Positions 18,213-27,300 of a stretch of DNA of 64,000 nucleotides are shown here, piece after piece. This DNA is from an uncultured Helicobacter sp. (GTDB taxonomy: Bacteria > Campylobacterota > Campylobacteria > Campylobacterales > Helicobacteraceae). Position numbers and translations under genes: made by a program. The notes under the pieces were generated by a model, which did no database searches, was not told the DNA's origin, and was given only the letters and a program-made list of their open reading frames with translations. The stretch covers positions 48,393-112,392 of the forward strand of contig NZ_CALERY010000027.1 of the NCBI RefSeq assembly GCF_937906905.1. Reading direction: 5' to 3'. Numbering within the stretch: position 1 is the first letter of the stretch; every line of letters starts with the position of its first letter.

Positions 18213-18302
18213 TTTTTTTAAGGTTTAGATTTTAGGTAGATAGAGCATGCCATAAGACAATGTTGCTATTTCAGCCGTGCCACAATCGCTTAAGCAAAAA
18301 TT

Positions 18303-18316
18303 AAAAAAAAAAAAAA
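18303..18316. repeat. Poly-A tract (14 bases) upstream of the lipoprotein operon
   Basis: Fourteen As lie 62 to 75 bases before the start of the first lipoprotein gene, in the promoter region. Tracts like this in Helicobacter promoters can change transcription strength when their length changes. Confidence 0.8.
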
Positions 18317-18377
18317 CGACAATATTGCAATTCAAGTTCCCTAGAAATAGGCTTGAAAAGAAAAAGAAAGGATGTAA

Positions 18378-19747
18378 ATGAAGACAAAAGTTGCGTTACA
18401 AGGTGCTTTAGGCGTTGGTCTTAGCGTGTGTGCGGCACTGCTGCTAGGTGCTTGCGGCGGCAAGGTCAATATGGCAGAGTTTAATCAGGCGTTCTACACA
18501 GGAGACAAAGAAGAGGCGCTCAAAATCGCTAAAGGTGGCAAGGGTGTGCTATGGGACTACCAAAGTGGTGTGAATGCGTTTTGGCTAGGTGATAGCAAAG
18601 AAGCAGCAAAGCTGCTAAAAAGCGCAGATGAAGGCATAGAAAAAGCGCAAGAAAAGCTCATAAGCACAGGCTACAACCCCTATGTGTATGAGAGCGTGCT
18701 GCTAGATTTATACACTGCGTATAACTATGGCAGCCAAGATGATGTGCAAAAGGCTCGCCCAGCACTAAACCGCGCACACGATAAGCAAAATCAGGCAAAA
18801 GAGACATTTGCCAAAAAGATAGAAAAGCAGCAAAAGCAAGCAGAAGACTTAAAGGCAAAAATCCCAGAAAAAGTGCCACTTGATAAGCTAGAAGGGCAGA
18901 TTTCACAAATTAGTGCTAAATATAAAGTCTCTAAAGAGTATGAGAAGTATAAACCTATGTAACTTATGTAAGCGCGCTATCAGCGATGATAGAGGGCGAT
19001 AGACCAAAGGCAGAGAATCTCTACAAACAGATTGACAAAGTTGTAGAAAATAATGAGATTTTAAACAAAGACTTCGCGCTAATGGCAAGTGGTGATACAC
19101 AAAAGCGCACCTGGATCTTAATCGAAGATGGCTCTATCGCTGCTAAGTGGAAAGAGCCTTATAAACTAGATCCTGCCATTGGTATTTTGATAAGTGCAGC
19201 GGTTGGGCTTAGTGCGCCACTAGATTTTACTTTCTATATACCGAAGCTTGAAGAAGGCAAGAGTGCGTTTGGCAGCTATAGTGCAAATGGAGAGTCTATC
19301 AAGCTTCTTAGCAGCCTAGATGCTGTGGCAGCAAATGAGCTCCAAGCAGGTGCGAAAATGGCGGTGACTCTATCGATTTTACAAGGCTTATCTATTAGCG
19401 TAGCAAAAGCACTCGCTACTGAAGCTGCTGCTTCTAAATTTGGCGCACTAGGAGCTGTGGGGACAAAAGTGGCAGCTGATGCAGCTACCGATGCGCTTAT
19501 GCAGCCAAAGATAGTAGATTCTATCAGCACACTTCCTAAGCAATATCTAGCAGTCTCTATCCCAAATACAGGCGATGAAATCAGCGTAAAAGGCGATGGC
19601 AAAGAAATCTTTAACGCCAAACTAGAGACTTGCGGGGATAAAAGCGGCTCGCTAGAATCTCTCTGCGCGGATAAAAACAATATCCTAGTGCTGCGAGCGA
19701 CAAGCGCAAATGCTCCGGTAAATGCACAAATCATCAAGGAGCAGTAA
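18378..19747 (+). pseudogene. COG3014-type lipoprotein, split by a one-base frameshift
   Basis: Two adjacent frames encode the halves of one envelope protein. The first (18378-18962) has a lipoprotein signal with lipobox LGAC (C26) and helical repeats with Ala/Lys-rich segments. It ends at KEYEKYKPM. The second frame, read without a start from about 18953 (TYVTYVSALSAMIEGDRPKAEN), carries on exactly where the first stops, through a glycine/alanine-rich hydrophobic middle to 19747. Adding one base near 18955 joins them into about 456 residues. An internal ATG at 18986 could start only the second half. The gene leads an operon with LpoB-like and LPP20-like genes; a role with peptidoglycan or the outer membrane is inferred from that. 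Confidence 0.75.
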
Positions 19748-20338
19748 ATGAATAACACGCTAAAGTTATGTGCCGCCGCGCTTTGCGCGGTGTTGTTTAT
19801 CGGCTGCGGTGGGAAAACTACTTCCTATGTAGATTCTAGTAGCAGGGAATATGTAAGCAAAGGGCTGGATTACCATGACTTAGAAATGAGCGCCAAAAAG
19901 CTTGTGGATAACTTCCTAGAAACTTATGGCGCAAATGCTGATGGTAGCGAAGTCCTAGAAGTAGGTGAAGTTATCAATGACACTATGCAGGATTTTGATG
20001 TTGAGCAACTAACCGAGATGATTACTACAGACCTACAAAACGCTAAGAAATATCAAATTACAAGCTTCTATGCTGGAAGTGGAGGTCGCGTAAGCGCGCG
20101 TAAGGATCTGCATAAAAATGCCAGAGATGACGAAGAGATAGACCAGCGCTATGTCGCAGAAAAGGGAAGTAGAAGATTGGCAGATTTCACGCTGGAAGGA
20201 AAAATAACCGAAAAGGTAACCAGGCTCAATAACAAGACAGAAAAACGAGACTATGTCTTGTCATTCAGGCTGACAAATCTCCAAACCGGCTTGAGAGTTT
20301 GGAGCAGGCAAGAACCAATCACTAAAGTTACAAAATAA
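19748..20338 (+). CDS. LpoB-like lipoprotein (penicillin-binding-protein activator family)
   Basis: LpoB-type outer-membrane lipoproteins reach through the peptidoglycan to stimulate PBP1B in enterobacteria. Here a signal peptide ends at C20 (LFIGCGG), followed by a linker and a domain with the segments SAKKLVDNFLETYG, ILQ-type helices and FRLTNLQTGLRVWS, which resembles the NLxTGxxxWS ending of the family. The start codon follows the previous stop directly. The next gene starts ten bases after its stop. Whether it activates a PBP in Helicobacter is inference. Confidence 0.78.
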   Translation: MNNTLKLCAAALCAVLFIGCGGKTTSYVDSSSREYVSKGLDYHDLEMSAKKLVDNFLETYGANADGSEVLEVGEVINDTMQDFDVEQLTEMITTDLQNAKKYQITSFYAGSGGRVSARKDLHKNARDDEEIDQRYVAEKGSRRLADFTLEGKITEKVTRLNNKTEKRDYVLSFRLTNLQTGLRVWSRQEPITKVTK

Positions 20339-20348
20339 AGGAGCAAAA

Positions 20349-20894
20349 ATGAAAATTAAAAGTATTGTATTAGCAAGTGTTGTAGCGGTTGCTGGATTAG
20401 GCATTGTAGGCTGTGCTAGCGGTGGTATCGGCAAGCAAGCACAAGAAAAACACGGGCTAAAAGGTGCGCCTGCGTGGGTGCTAGGCAAGTCTGGAAGTGT
20501 AGGAGACTTTGAAGCAGTAGGAAGTGCGCCGATTGTAGGCGGAGACTTGGACTTTGCTAGACAGGAAGCTATGGCGGCTGCTAGACAAAGTATGATTCTA
20601 AAAATCTATGCCTATGTAGATAGTAAGTATGAGAAAACTATACAATCTAGCAGCCAGCTAGGAGATGGCAATAAAATGAATCACCAAAGGGTTACAAACT
20701 CGCTCAATCAGCTTAAACAAGGCGCGGCAAACAAACTGCCCGGCACTTCACAGAAAGAAGCCTTTGTGGGTGATAAAGATGAGTATTGGGTGCTGCTACA
20801 AATGGATAAAAATGCCGAAGAAAAATATCGCAAATATATCGATACAGCGACAGACTCTATGCTGCAGTCTATCCTAACTGCGCCAGCTAACTAG
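20349..20894 (+). CDS. LPP20-family lipoprotein
   Basis: A lipoprotein signal peptide ends at C22 (LGIVGCASG). The mature part has the LPP20 pattern: GAPAWVLGKSG, then FEAVGSAPI with a conserved Gly-Ser-Ala, then helix ARQEAMAAARQSM, and a later DEYWVLLQMD strand. LPP20 is an outer-membrane-associated antigen in H. pylori; its biochemical role is not known to me. An AAAGGAG site precedes the start. It is third in the four-gene envelope operon. Confidence 0.82.
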   Translation: MKIKSIVLASVVAVAGLGIVGCASGGIGKQAQEKHGLKGAPAWVLGKSGSVGDFEAVGSAPIVGGDLDFARQEAMAAARQSMILKIYAYVDSKYEKTIQSSSQLGDGNKMNHQRVTNSLNQLKQGAANKLPGTSQKEAFVGDKDEYWVLLQMDKNAEEKYRKYIDTATDSMLQSILTAPAN

Positions 20895-20902
20895 GAATGC
20901 GT

Positions 20903-21775
20903 ATGAAGTGGCTGCTTATATGCGTGGCGTTTGTGGGGCTTGCTTATGGTGCCACAAACCCACTAGGGCAGGATCTACTCATAGGCAAGGGAGTTGGACT
21001 CACAGAAGCAGAAGCCAAGCGCAACGCCTTGCACGATATTTCAAGCCAAGTGCCAATAAGCGTTAGCTCAAGCTATGAGTCAAGCAAAGTGCGAAGCGAT
21101 AGCACGCTTACAACAAGCGCGAAGCTAAACACAAGTGCCATATCTAAAGATATTGATTTAGATGTGGAGAAGTTTTTTGAAACAAGGCAAGAGGGCAATG
21201 GCTGGAGCGCAGAAGTGAGAATCCGCAAGAGTGATCTTATAAAGAGCTACACGCAAAAGCAACGCCAAGCCCTAGAATCTATCTCCTATGATGCTACTTG
21301 TAGCCTTAATCCAAAGCACCAAAGAGAGCTGCAAAGCGCACTTGATAGAGCGATACACTACCGCGATGTGCTGAATGCCTCTGGTGGCAGTAGCATAGGC
21401 GATGTCAAAATCGCCGAGCTAAATAAAATGCTCCTAGAGAAGCCAACTGCAGTGATTGAGTATGGAGAGAGCTTTAGCGAAGCTAGAATCCTACAAAGCA
21501 AGCTAAGTAAAGAGTTTAGCAAGTTTTTTAAGGTGCTAGGTGCAAATGATGGGCGCGCTTCTGTTGTCAAGGTCGATTTACTCATTGATGGCGATTATGA
21601 TAATAATCAAGTAGCACTTGAGCTAGAGCTGCTAGACTGCCACGGCAATAGCATTTATAGCGGCAGCTTTGATGACAGATATGCGAAAGATCGTGCCGCT
21701 GCTATAAGTGAGTTTAGCAAAAGGGCTGATACTAGAGCCTACAAACTCATAAATGCGTGGATCAATGGCAAGTAA
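20903..21775 (+). CDS. Secreted LPP20-like protein
   Basis: A short signal peptide (MKWLLICVAFVGLAYGA) leads a protein of about 290 residues. Its N-terminal half repeats the LPP20 plan: LIGKGVGLTEAEAKRNALHDIS (a Gly-x-Gly followed by an Ala-rich helix) and a strand EVRIRKSDLIK. The C-terminal half has a separate alpha/beta domain with DLLIDGDYDNNQ and a lone cysteine. There is no lipobox, so it is probably periplasmic. I chose 20903 over 20897 because AGGA is six bases upstream of it. It ends the operon before a strong hairpin. Confidence 0.75.
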   Translation: MKWLLICVAFVGLAYGATNPLGQDLLIGKGVGLTEAEAKRNALHDISSQVPISVSSSYESSKVRSDSTLTTSAKLNTSAISKDIDLDVEKFFETRQEGNGWSAEVRIRKSDLIKSYTQKQRQALESISYDATCSLNPKHQRELQSALDRAIHYRDVLNASGGSSIGDVKIAELNKMLLEKPTAVIEYGESFSEARILQSKLSKEFSKFFKVLGANDGRASVVKVDLLIDGDYDNNQVALELELLDCHGNSIYSGSFDDRYAKDRAAAISEFSKRADTRAYKLINAWINGK

Positions 21776-21798
21776 CACAAATAGATTCTGGCAACAAA

Positions 21799-21830
21799 TT
21801 CTGGCGCAAACAAACAAGGTTGCGCCAGAA
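21799..21830. terminator. Strong hairpin between convergent operons
   Basis: The eleven-base arms TTCTGGCGCAA and TTGCGCCAGAA flank a ten-base loop, between the ends of a plus and a minus operon (21775 and 21840). It can work for both directions. The T run is short. Confidence 0.7.
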
Positions 21831-21839
21831 GCAATCAGT

Positions 21840-22268
21840 CTAAGGCTTAGGTAGAGGCTTTAGCAAGTCTTTAAGTCGTAGCTCTTCTTGGCGGGCGGCG
21901 ATGTATTGGGCTTGGGCGATTTTCTGCGCTAAGAGTGCTTGCTGCAAAGCAGCCCTATCATTCATTCCCCCGTTCATCTCTTTAACTTGTGCAAGCGCGA
22001 CATTTGCCTGATCAAGCCTAGATTTTGTCGCAGCGATATTTGCGCGCACTTCTCCTAAAATCTCCTCATCATCGCAATGCTTTAGTAGCGATTCTAGTTC
22101 AGCGCGCGCTTCTTGAAGCTTTTTTTGGTTGGGGTTTGGTTTGTTCTCATAGGCTTCAAGCCCCGATTTGGCTTGGTGGATTTTATACTCACAAATCGCA
22201 CCAGCCTGCGCAAACTTACCAAAAGCGACACATGCAGCAAGCCCAAGAATCCTCACATGCCAGGTCAT
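21840..22268 (-). CDS. DUF1090-family periplasmic protein
   Basis: The protein of about 142 residues has a signal peptide (MTWHVRILGLAACVAFGKFAQAGA) and then the DUF1090 pattern: a cysteine just after the signal (ICEYKIHQAKSGLEAYE), a second cysteine (LLKHCDDEEILGEV), and a long charged helix to the end. The two cysteines may form a disulphide. The start was set at 22268, which has AAGGAGG ten bases upstream. It follows the hydrolase gene by five bases. Function of the family is unknown. Confidence 0.75.
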   Translation of the reverse strand: MTWHVRILGLAACVAFGKFAQAGAICEYKIHQAKSGLEAYENKPNPNQKKLQEARAELESLLKHCDDEEILGEVRANIAATKSRLDQANVALAQVKEMNGGMNDRAALQQALLAQKIAQAQYIAARQEELRLKDLLKPLPKP

Positions 22269-22273
22269 TATAC

Positions 22274-23257
22274 TTACGCCTCCTTTGTGGTAGATTCTGC
22301 CTGCAAACCTTTGGAAGTAAGCCAAAGCAAGATATCTGCTAGGACTTGAGGCTTTATAGGCTCATTGAGAATCTCATGGCGTGCGCCTTTATAGAGCAAA
22401 ATCCCCACATCACTAAACCCCTGTGCTTCAAGGTGCTTGCACGCCGCTTGCACGCCGCTGCCAAACTGCCCGCTAGCATCATCGCTCCCGCTGACAAAGA
22501 GAATCGGGAGGGTCGGGTTTTTGATAGTTGGATACTCGCCATAGACTTCTTGCATGCCCAAAAACAAATACAAAAAGCTCTCAATATCAAACATAAAACT
22601 ACACTTAGGATCATCACGATATGCCTGCACCACCGCTGGATCTGAGCAGAGCCAGCACTGCGGAGCAAACTGCGTATCGCGTTTAAAATGCTTATCAAAT
22701 CCGCCAAAAAGTGTTTTGGTCAAAAACTTCTGCCCAAAGGTTTTTGCCCCAAAAAATCGCAGAATCTTTGTAAGCATAATCCCATAGCCCAGATTCTCGT
22801 CAAATGCTGGCGATCCGCTAAGGATAAGCCCAGAGAGCGCCTCGCTATAGAGTGAGGCATAGCGGCGCGAGAGTAGCGATCCCATGGAGTGCCCTAGGAG
22901 CACGACTCTAGCGCCTGGGTATTGGTCTTTAAGCAGGCAAGTGAGCTTATAGAGATCATAGCTCGCACGCGAGAATCCGTCCTCCCCCATACTCCCAAGC
23001 CCAATCCCATGCTCAGCATTGATACTTTGCCCATGTCCGCGATGATCGCTGGCTGCGACGATGTAGCCATGGCTCGCCAGCTCGCGTGCAAGCCACTCAT
23101 AGCGGTCTTTATGCTCGATCATTCCGTGAGCGATTTGGATAATTATGGGACTAGAATCCACTTTTGCAGGTTCATAAAGATCATACGCCACTTGCCCAAA
23201 ATCTGAGGCGAAGTGGAGATCTTTTGTAATGTGTAGGTCGTTTGTATATGCTTGCAT
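22274..23257 (-). CDS. Alpha/beta hydrolase, monoacylglycerol lipase/lysophospholipase type
   Basis: The 327-residue protein is of the serine aminopeptidase S33/monoglyceride lipase group: oxyanion segment IAHGMIEHKDRYEWLA, SDHRGHGQS, nucleophile in LGHSMGSLLSRRYA (GHSMG, near residue 125), the acid in FVSGSDDASG and the histidine in YKGARHEILNE. There is no signal peptide, so it is cytosolic or membrane-associated. Its likely substrates are lysolipids or monoglycerides, by family. It lies between mltG and a DUF1090 gene on the same strand. Confidence 0.85.
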   Translation of the reverse strand: MQAYTNDLHITKDLHFASDFGQVAYDLYEPAKVDSSPIIIQIAHGMIEHKDRYEWLARELASHGYIVAASDHRGHGQSINAEHGIGLGSMGEDGFSRASYDLYKLTCLLKDQYPGARVVLLGHSMGSLLSRRYASLYSEALSGLILSGSPAFDENLGYGIMLTKILRFFGAKTFGQKFLTKTLFGGFDKHFKRDTQFAPQCWLCSDPAVVQAYRDDPKCSFMFDIESFLYLFLGMQEVYGEYPTIKNPTLPILFVSGSDDASGQFGSGVQAACKHLEAQGFSDVGILLYKGARHEILNEPIKPQVLADILLWLTSKGLQAESTTKEA

Positions 23258-23301
23258 GTAAGCTCCTTATTATGTTAGGTAGTGCGACTAGAATCTAGGG
23301 C

Positions 23302-24318
23302 TTATTTATCGAAATTCTCCCTATGTTCCTTGAATGTCTTGCTAAATGAGTGTGTGCCATTTTTGTTGCGCACGAAAAAGAGATACTCCACATCTGCAGG
23401 CTCAAACACCGCGCGTATCGCTTCTATGCTCACACTCCCCACGGGCAGTGGCGGAATCCCCTTATACAGGTAAGTATTATAGGGGGATTTGTCGTTGCGT
23501 ATGCGATCTGGTGTAACCTTGGCATGCGAATATTGCCCATAGTTTAGCGAGCCGTCCATTTGCAAAGGCATATTGATTTTTATGCGATTATAAATGACAG
23601 CTGCAATGATTGGCATTTCTTGCGTATTGGCAGCTTCTTTTTGGATAATAGAAGCCATGGCGATATGCTTAAACCACTGCTTCTCATCATAGCTCCCTAG
23701 GTATTGCCTAGCAAGATTCTGGTGTTTTTCTAGTGATGAGCGCACCAGCAGCGTCATCAGCGTTTGTTCGGTTGGGTTTGCGTGGATTTTATAAGTATCT
23801 GGCAAGATGACACCCTCTTCATAAGGTGCGAGAGCCTTGTAGGCTTCCCAGAGCTTCTGCTCATTTAAGCGCAGCTGCGCGGTGATGTCTTTGATGAAAT
23901 AATACATCGTCTCCCCTGGGATTAGCGTGATACTCTCTTGTGCAGCTTTAGCAGAAGTGAGCGCATAGAGAAAGTCGCCTTTGGTGATAATGCCCAAAGA
24001 GCCCGACACGCTCAATCCACCAAATCCACCTACTGCACTAGATTCTGGAGCTAGATTCTGGGGCTTTTTCATAAGATAGCTAATGTCGATTTCGCCACTT
24101 TGTGGCTTGCCAAGTGCGCGCAAAATGTATTTATCCAGCTGGTTAATATCTAAGCCATTTTTGGAGAGATATGCTATAATCGCGGTGATTGATCCCTGTG
24201 GGAGCGTGATTTTGGAAGGACTTACCATAGGCAACCCCAAGTAGAAAAAGAATATAAAAATAATGAGAAAAGCCCCGTCTAAAAAAGCGCTAAGCGCATT
24301 TATCATTCTTTTTGTCAC
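23302..24318 (-). CDS. mltG: Endolytic murein transglycosylase MltG
   Basis: MltG cuts nascent glycan strands at the inner membrane and helps end chain elongation. A membrane helix lies close to the N-terminus (ALSAFLDGAFLIIFIFFFYLG); the catalytic glutamate is in MASIIQKEAANTQEMP, followed by NRIKINMPLQMDGSLNYG and a YNTYLYKGIPPLPVGS segment typical of the YceG domain. I set the start at a GTG (24318) because AAAAGGA is eight bases upstream; ATGs at 24306 and 24393 are alternatives. The first 56 bases overlap the divergent large gene. The homologue in H. pylori was once named aminodeoxychorismate lyase. Confidence 0.9.
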   Translation of the reverse strand: MTKRMINALSAFLDGAFLIIFIFFFYLGLPMVSPSKITLPQGSITAIIAYLSKNGLDINQLDKYILRALGKPQSGEIDISYLMKKPQNLAPESSAVGGFGGLSVSGSLGIITKGDFLYALTSAKAAQESITLIPGETMYYFIKDITAQLRLNEQKLWEAYKALAPYEEGVILPDTYKIHANPTEQTLMTLLVRSSLEKHQNLARQYLGSYDEKQWFKHIAMASIIQKEAANTQEMPIIAAVIYNRIKINMPLQMDGSLNYGQYSHAKVTPDRIRNDKSPYNTYLYKGIPPLPVGSVSIEAIRAVFEPADVEYLFFVRNKNGTHSFSKTFKEHRENFDK

Positions 24319-27300
24319 CTTGTTTGTCCTTTTTGGTGGGTTTAGGATTCTCTCAAATGGCATTAGTATCGACTCATTGCGCTTTGCTGACATTCAAGTC
24401 CGCGGATTGTATCTAAAACTAAACAACAAATTCATCTTAGAAATCAAAGAGATTGACCTCATCAAAGCCATGAGCAAGAGCTCTTCCAAACAAAGCGCCA
24501 AGCCAAGCGCCGCGCTAGACTTCCAGCAGATAAACGACTATGTGAAATACGCGCTCTGGGGATTAGCGTATTTTGAGAATCTACGCATCGAGAGAATCAT
24601 CTTAAGCGATGAGCATGTAGCAAGTGTCATCTATGATGGCGCGCATTACTCGCTCTCTTTTCCCAAGCTCCAAGCCACCTTTGATGTGCAAAACGAAAAA
24701 AACGCTATCGGGCTTGATATTAAGCGCTTACGGCTGCTTGATCCAGATATGGAGATTGCTGGCAAAATCATCTACTCAAACACCAACAAGCAAGCAAGCT
24801 TTGGGCTTTCGATTTCGCCTATGAATTCTGCGCTAGCAAATGCCCTGGGGGCTGATGGGTTTTTGGACTCCATGGATTCTGGGGCAGAGCCTATGGAGTC
24901 TATATCGAGCGCCAAAGATACAAAAGCCCAAAGCACCAAAATCTCATCGAGCAACACCCCTGCGCCAAAGCTTTTTGTGCAAGGCTCAAGCGATTTTAAA
25001 CGCCTGTTGCTGCGCGCCAAAAGCTCACAAATCACGGATCTAGGCTTTGTGCGTGAGCTGATCACAGAGCATGCAAGCACCCTACTCCCAGCACTTGATA
25101 CATGGCTATTTAACGCACTAGAATTTAAACATTTGACACTCGAGCGCGCAAGCTTTGACATCACACTAAGCGAGAAACGATTTGTCAAAACCCTGCTAGA
25201 AAACACCAATCTCACCCTCACTATACAATCCCCTGCATACAAGCTTCACCCAAGCCTAGCGCCCTTTAGCGCGCAGCATGCCAAAATCCAAGTGCAAAAA
25301 GCCCAAGCCATGCTCGAGCTTGAAAAACCAGCGCTAGAATCTATTGATCTGCAAGGCTCTAGTCTGGCATTTTCGTTTGTGGATTCTGTGCCTACACTCT
25401 CTATCCTGGCACATTCTGGCGCACTACGCTACACGCAAGCATTGCAGGATTTACTTGGATTTTATGGCGTGAAGCTACCAATTGAACGCATCATGGCGGA
25501 TATGAAAGCTGATCTTGCTATCACGATTCCCTTTGCCCAGGAGGTTCATGTCGGCTTTGATGGGAGACTGAATGCTGATAATGCGGTGCTAAGGGCTGGA
25601 GGGCTGGACTTCACAAGCAAAAGCGCCTCTGTGGCAATCAACATCAACCCCAAAACAAACACAAACGCAATCGAAGTTTGGACACAGAATCTTGCGTATG
25701 AAAATCTCTTTGATATCGATACCAAAACCCACCTAAACCTTGCAGAAAAAAAGCTGCATACTAGCTTGTTTGTGCATTCACTACGAGTGAGCACAAACCC
25801 TGACATCAACCAAAAGCTCATCAAGCAGCCCCATTCCACAGAGTCCAATCCAAAATCCAGCGTAGATTCCGCGGGGGATTCTGGGCTAAATTCTGCCCCT
25901 AAGCCAGATACATCAAAATCTAGTGTGCCAGAATCTAGCACGCCAAACACACCAAGCACCAAAGAATCTGCCAAACCAAGTCAAAGCGCACACCAGAATC
26001 CACCTATCCAGCATTACGCCAAGCACCCCACAAGTCGTGAGCAAGAGCTAGGCAAAGCATTGATACAGGTGTTTGCTAGAGATTTAGTCGGTGGAGATTT
26101 CGCCGATAGCCTTGAAGTGCGCACCTACAAACCGCTTCCCACACATCTCGCGCCAAGCGATATTAGACAGCTTGCAAGTATGCAGCCATTTGCTAAGCCA
26201 GGCATGCTCACAGAGCTGGCGCATTTGGTGCAAATCTCAAATACTCTAGCAAGCGATACAGCAAACAGCAGAGCGCACGACACCACAAGCATGCCAGAAT
26301 CTATATCCACAGATTCCAGCACCTCTGCTACAAATCCCCCCGCGCCACAATCCACAGAGCCAGGCGCCACCCAGCAGGTCATAAACCTAGAAGAGATTTT
26401 AGAAGCTCCACCGCTACACTCGCCAAATCACCCAGAATCTAGCAAGCCCCACTCGCCCAACACTCCTGTGTCAAAATCCCCAGCACTTGACTCCCCCTCC
26501 CTGGAATCTCCCGCTAGCACTCCCGCGCCAAGCACACCAGCACCCAGCGAGCCACAAGTGCATTCCCCGCAAGTAAAAGCACCTACCCCACCAGAATCCA
26601 GCCCAGATCCTGCGACCCAAGCCACAGCGACAAATCCTACCAATCAAGATGCAGATTCTAAGGATTCCACCAGCCCAGAATCCAACGCACCACAGACGCC
26701 TAGCGAGCCGATTACCCCGCTTGAAAAGCCTGACATTTCGCTTGCTCCCACAGAGCAGACACTCGATCTCACAGATTCTACCCAAGCCCCAGAATCTACA
26801 CAAATCGACCCCAAAGACGAGCAAGCCGACCCAAAACAACCACAAGAAGATGAGCGAGATGATGAGATAGATGATACCCAAGCCACTCTAGATTCTGCTC
26901 CAAGCACTGCACAAGATACTATGCAAAGCAACACACCAGAATCCGCCCCAGAGAAAAAAACCCATCGTGCAAATGGCGTAGAGCTGGATTTCACAAAACC
27001 TATGAGTGAGCAAGAAAAGCTTGAAAAAATCATCGCCCTACTCAAATACCAAGATGAACAGAAATTTACCTACGATATTTTCAAAGCCACGCAAGACAAC
27101 CTACCCCAAATCGATGTAGATGTGGATTTCTCGCAAAACCCCATGCGCATTAGTATCCCAGCGCTTGATGTGTATATGCAAATCTTTGAAAATGAAATTC
27201 AAGCCAATATCCTAAACTTCGCCAAATTTGCACCATTCTCCCCGCTCATGCAATATCTTGGACTCTCATCTGGAAATGCAAATATTGCTCTCAAAGGGGC

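Noticed and set aside
26471..26881. Long minus-strand frames opposite the Ser/Pro-rich insert
   Set aside because: They mirror the biased codons of the plus-strand gene and have no start signals.
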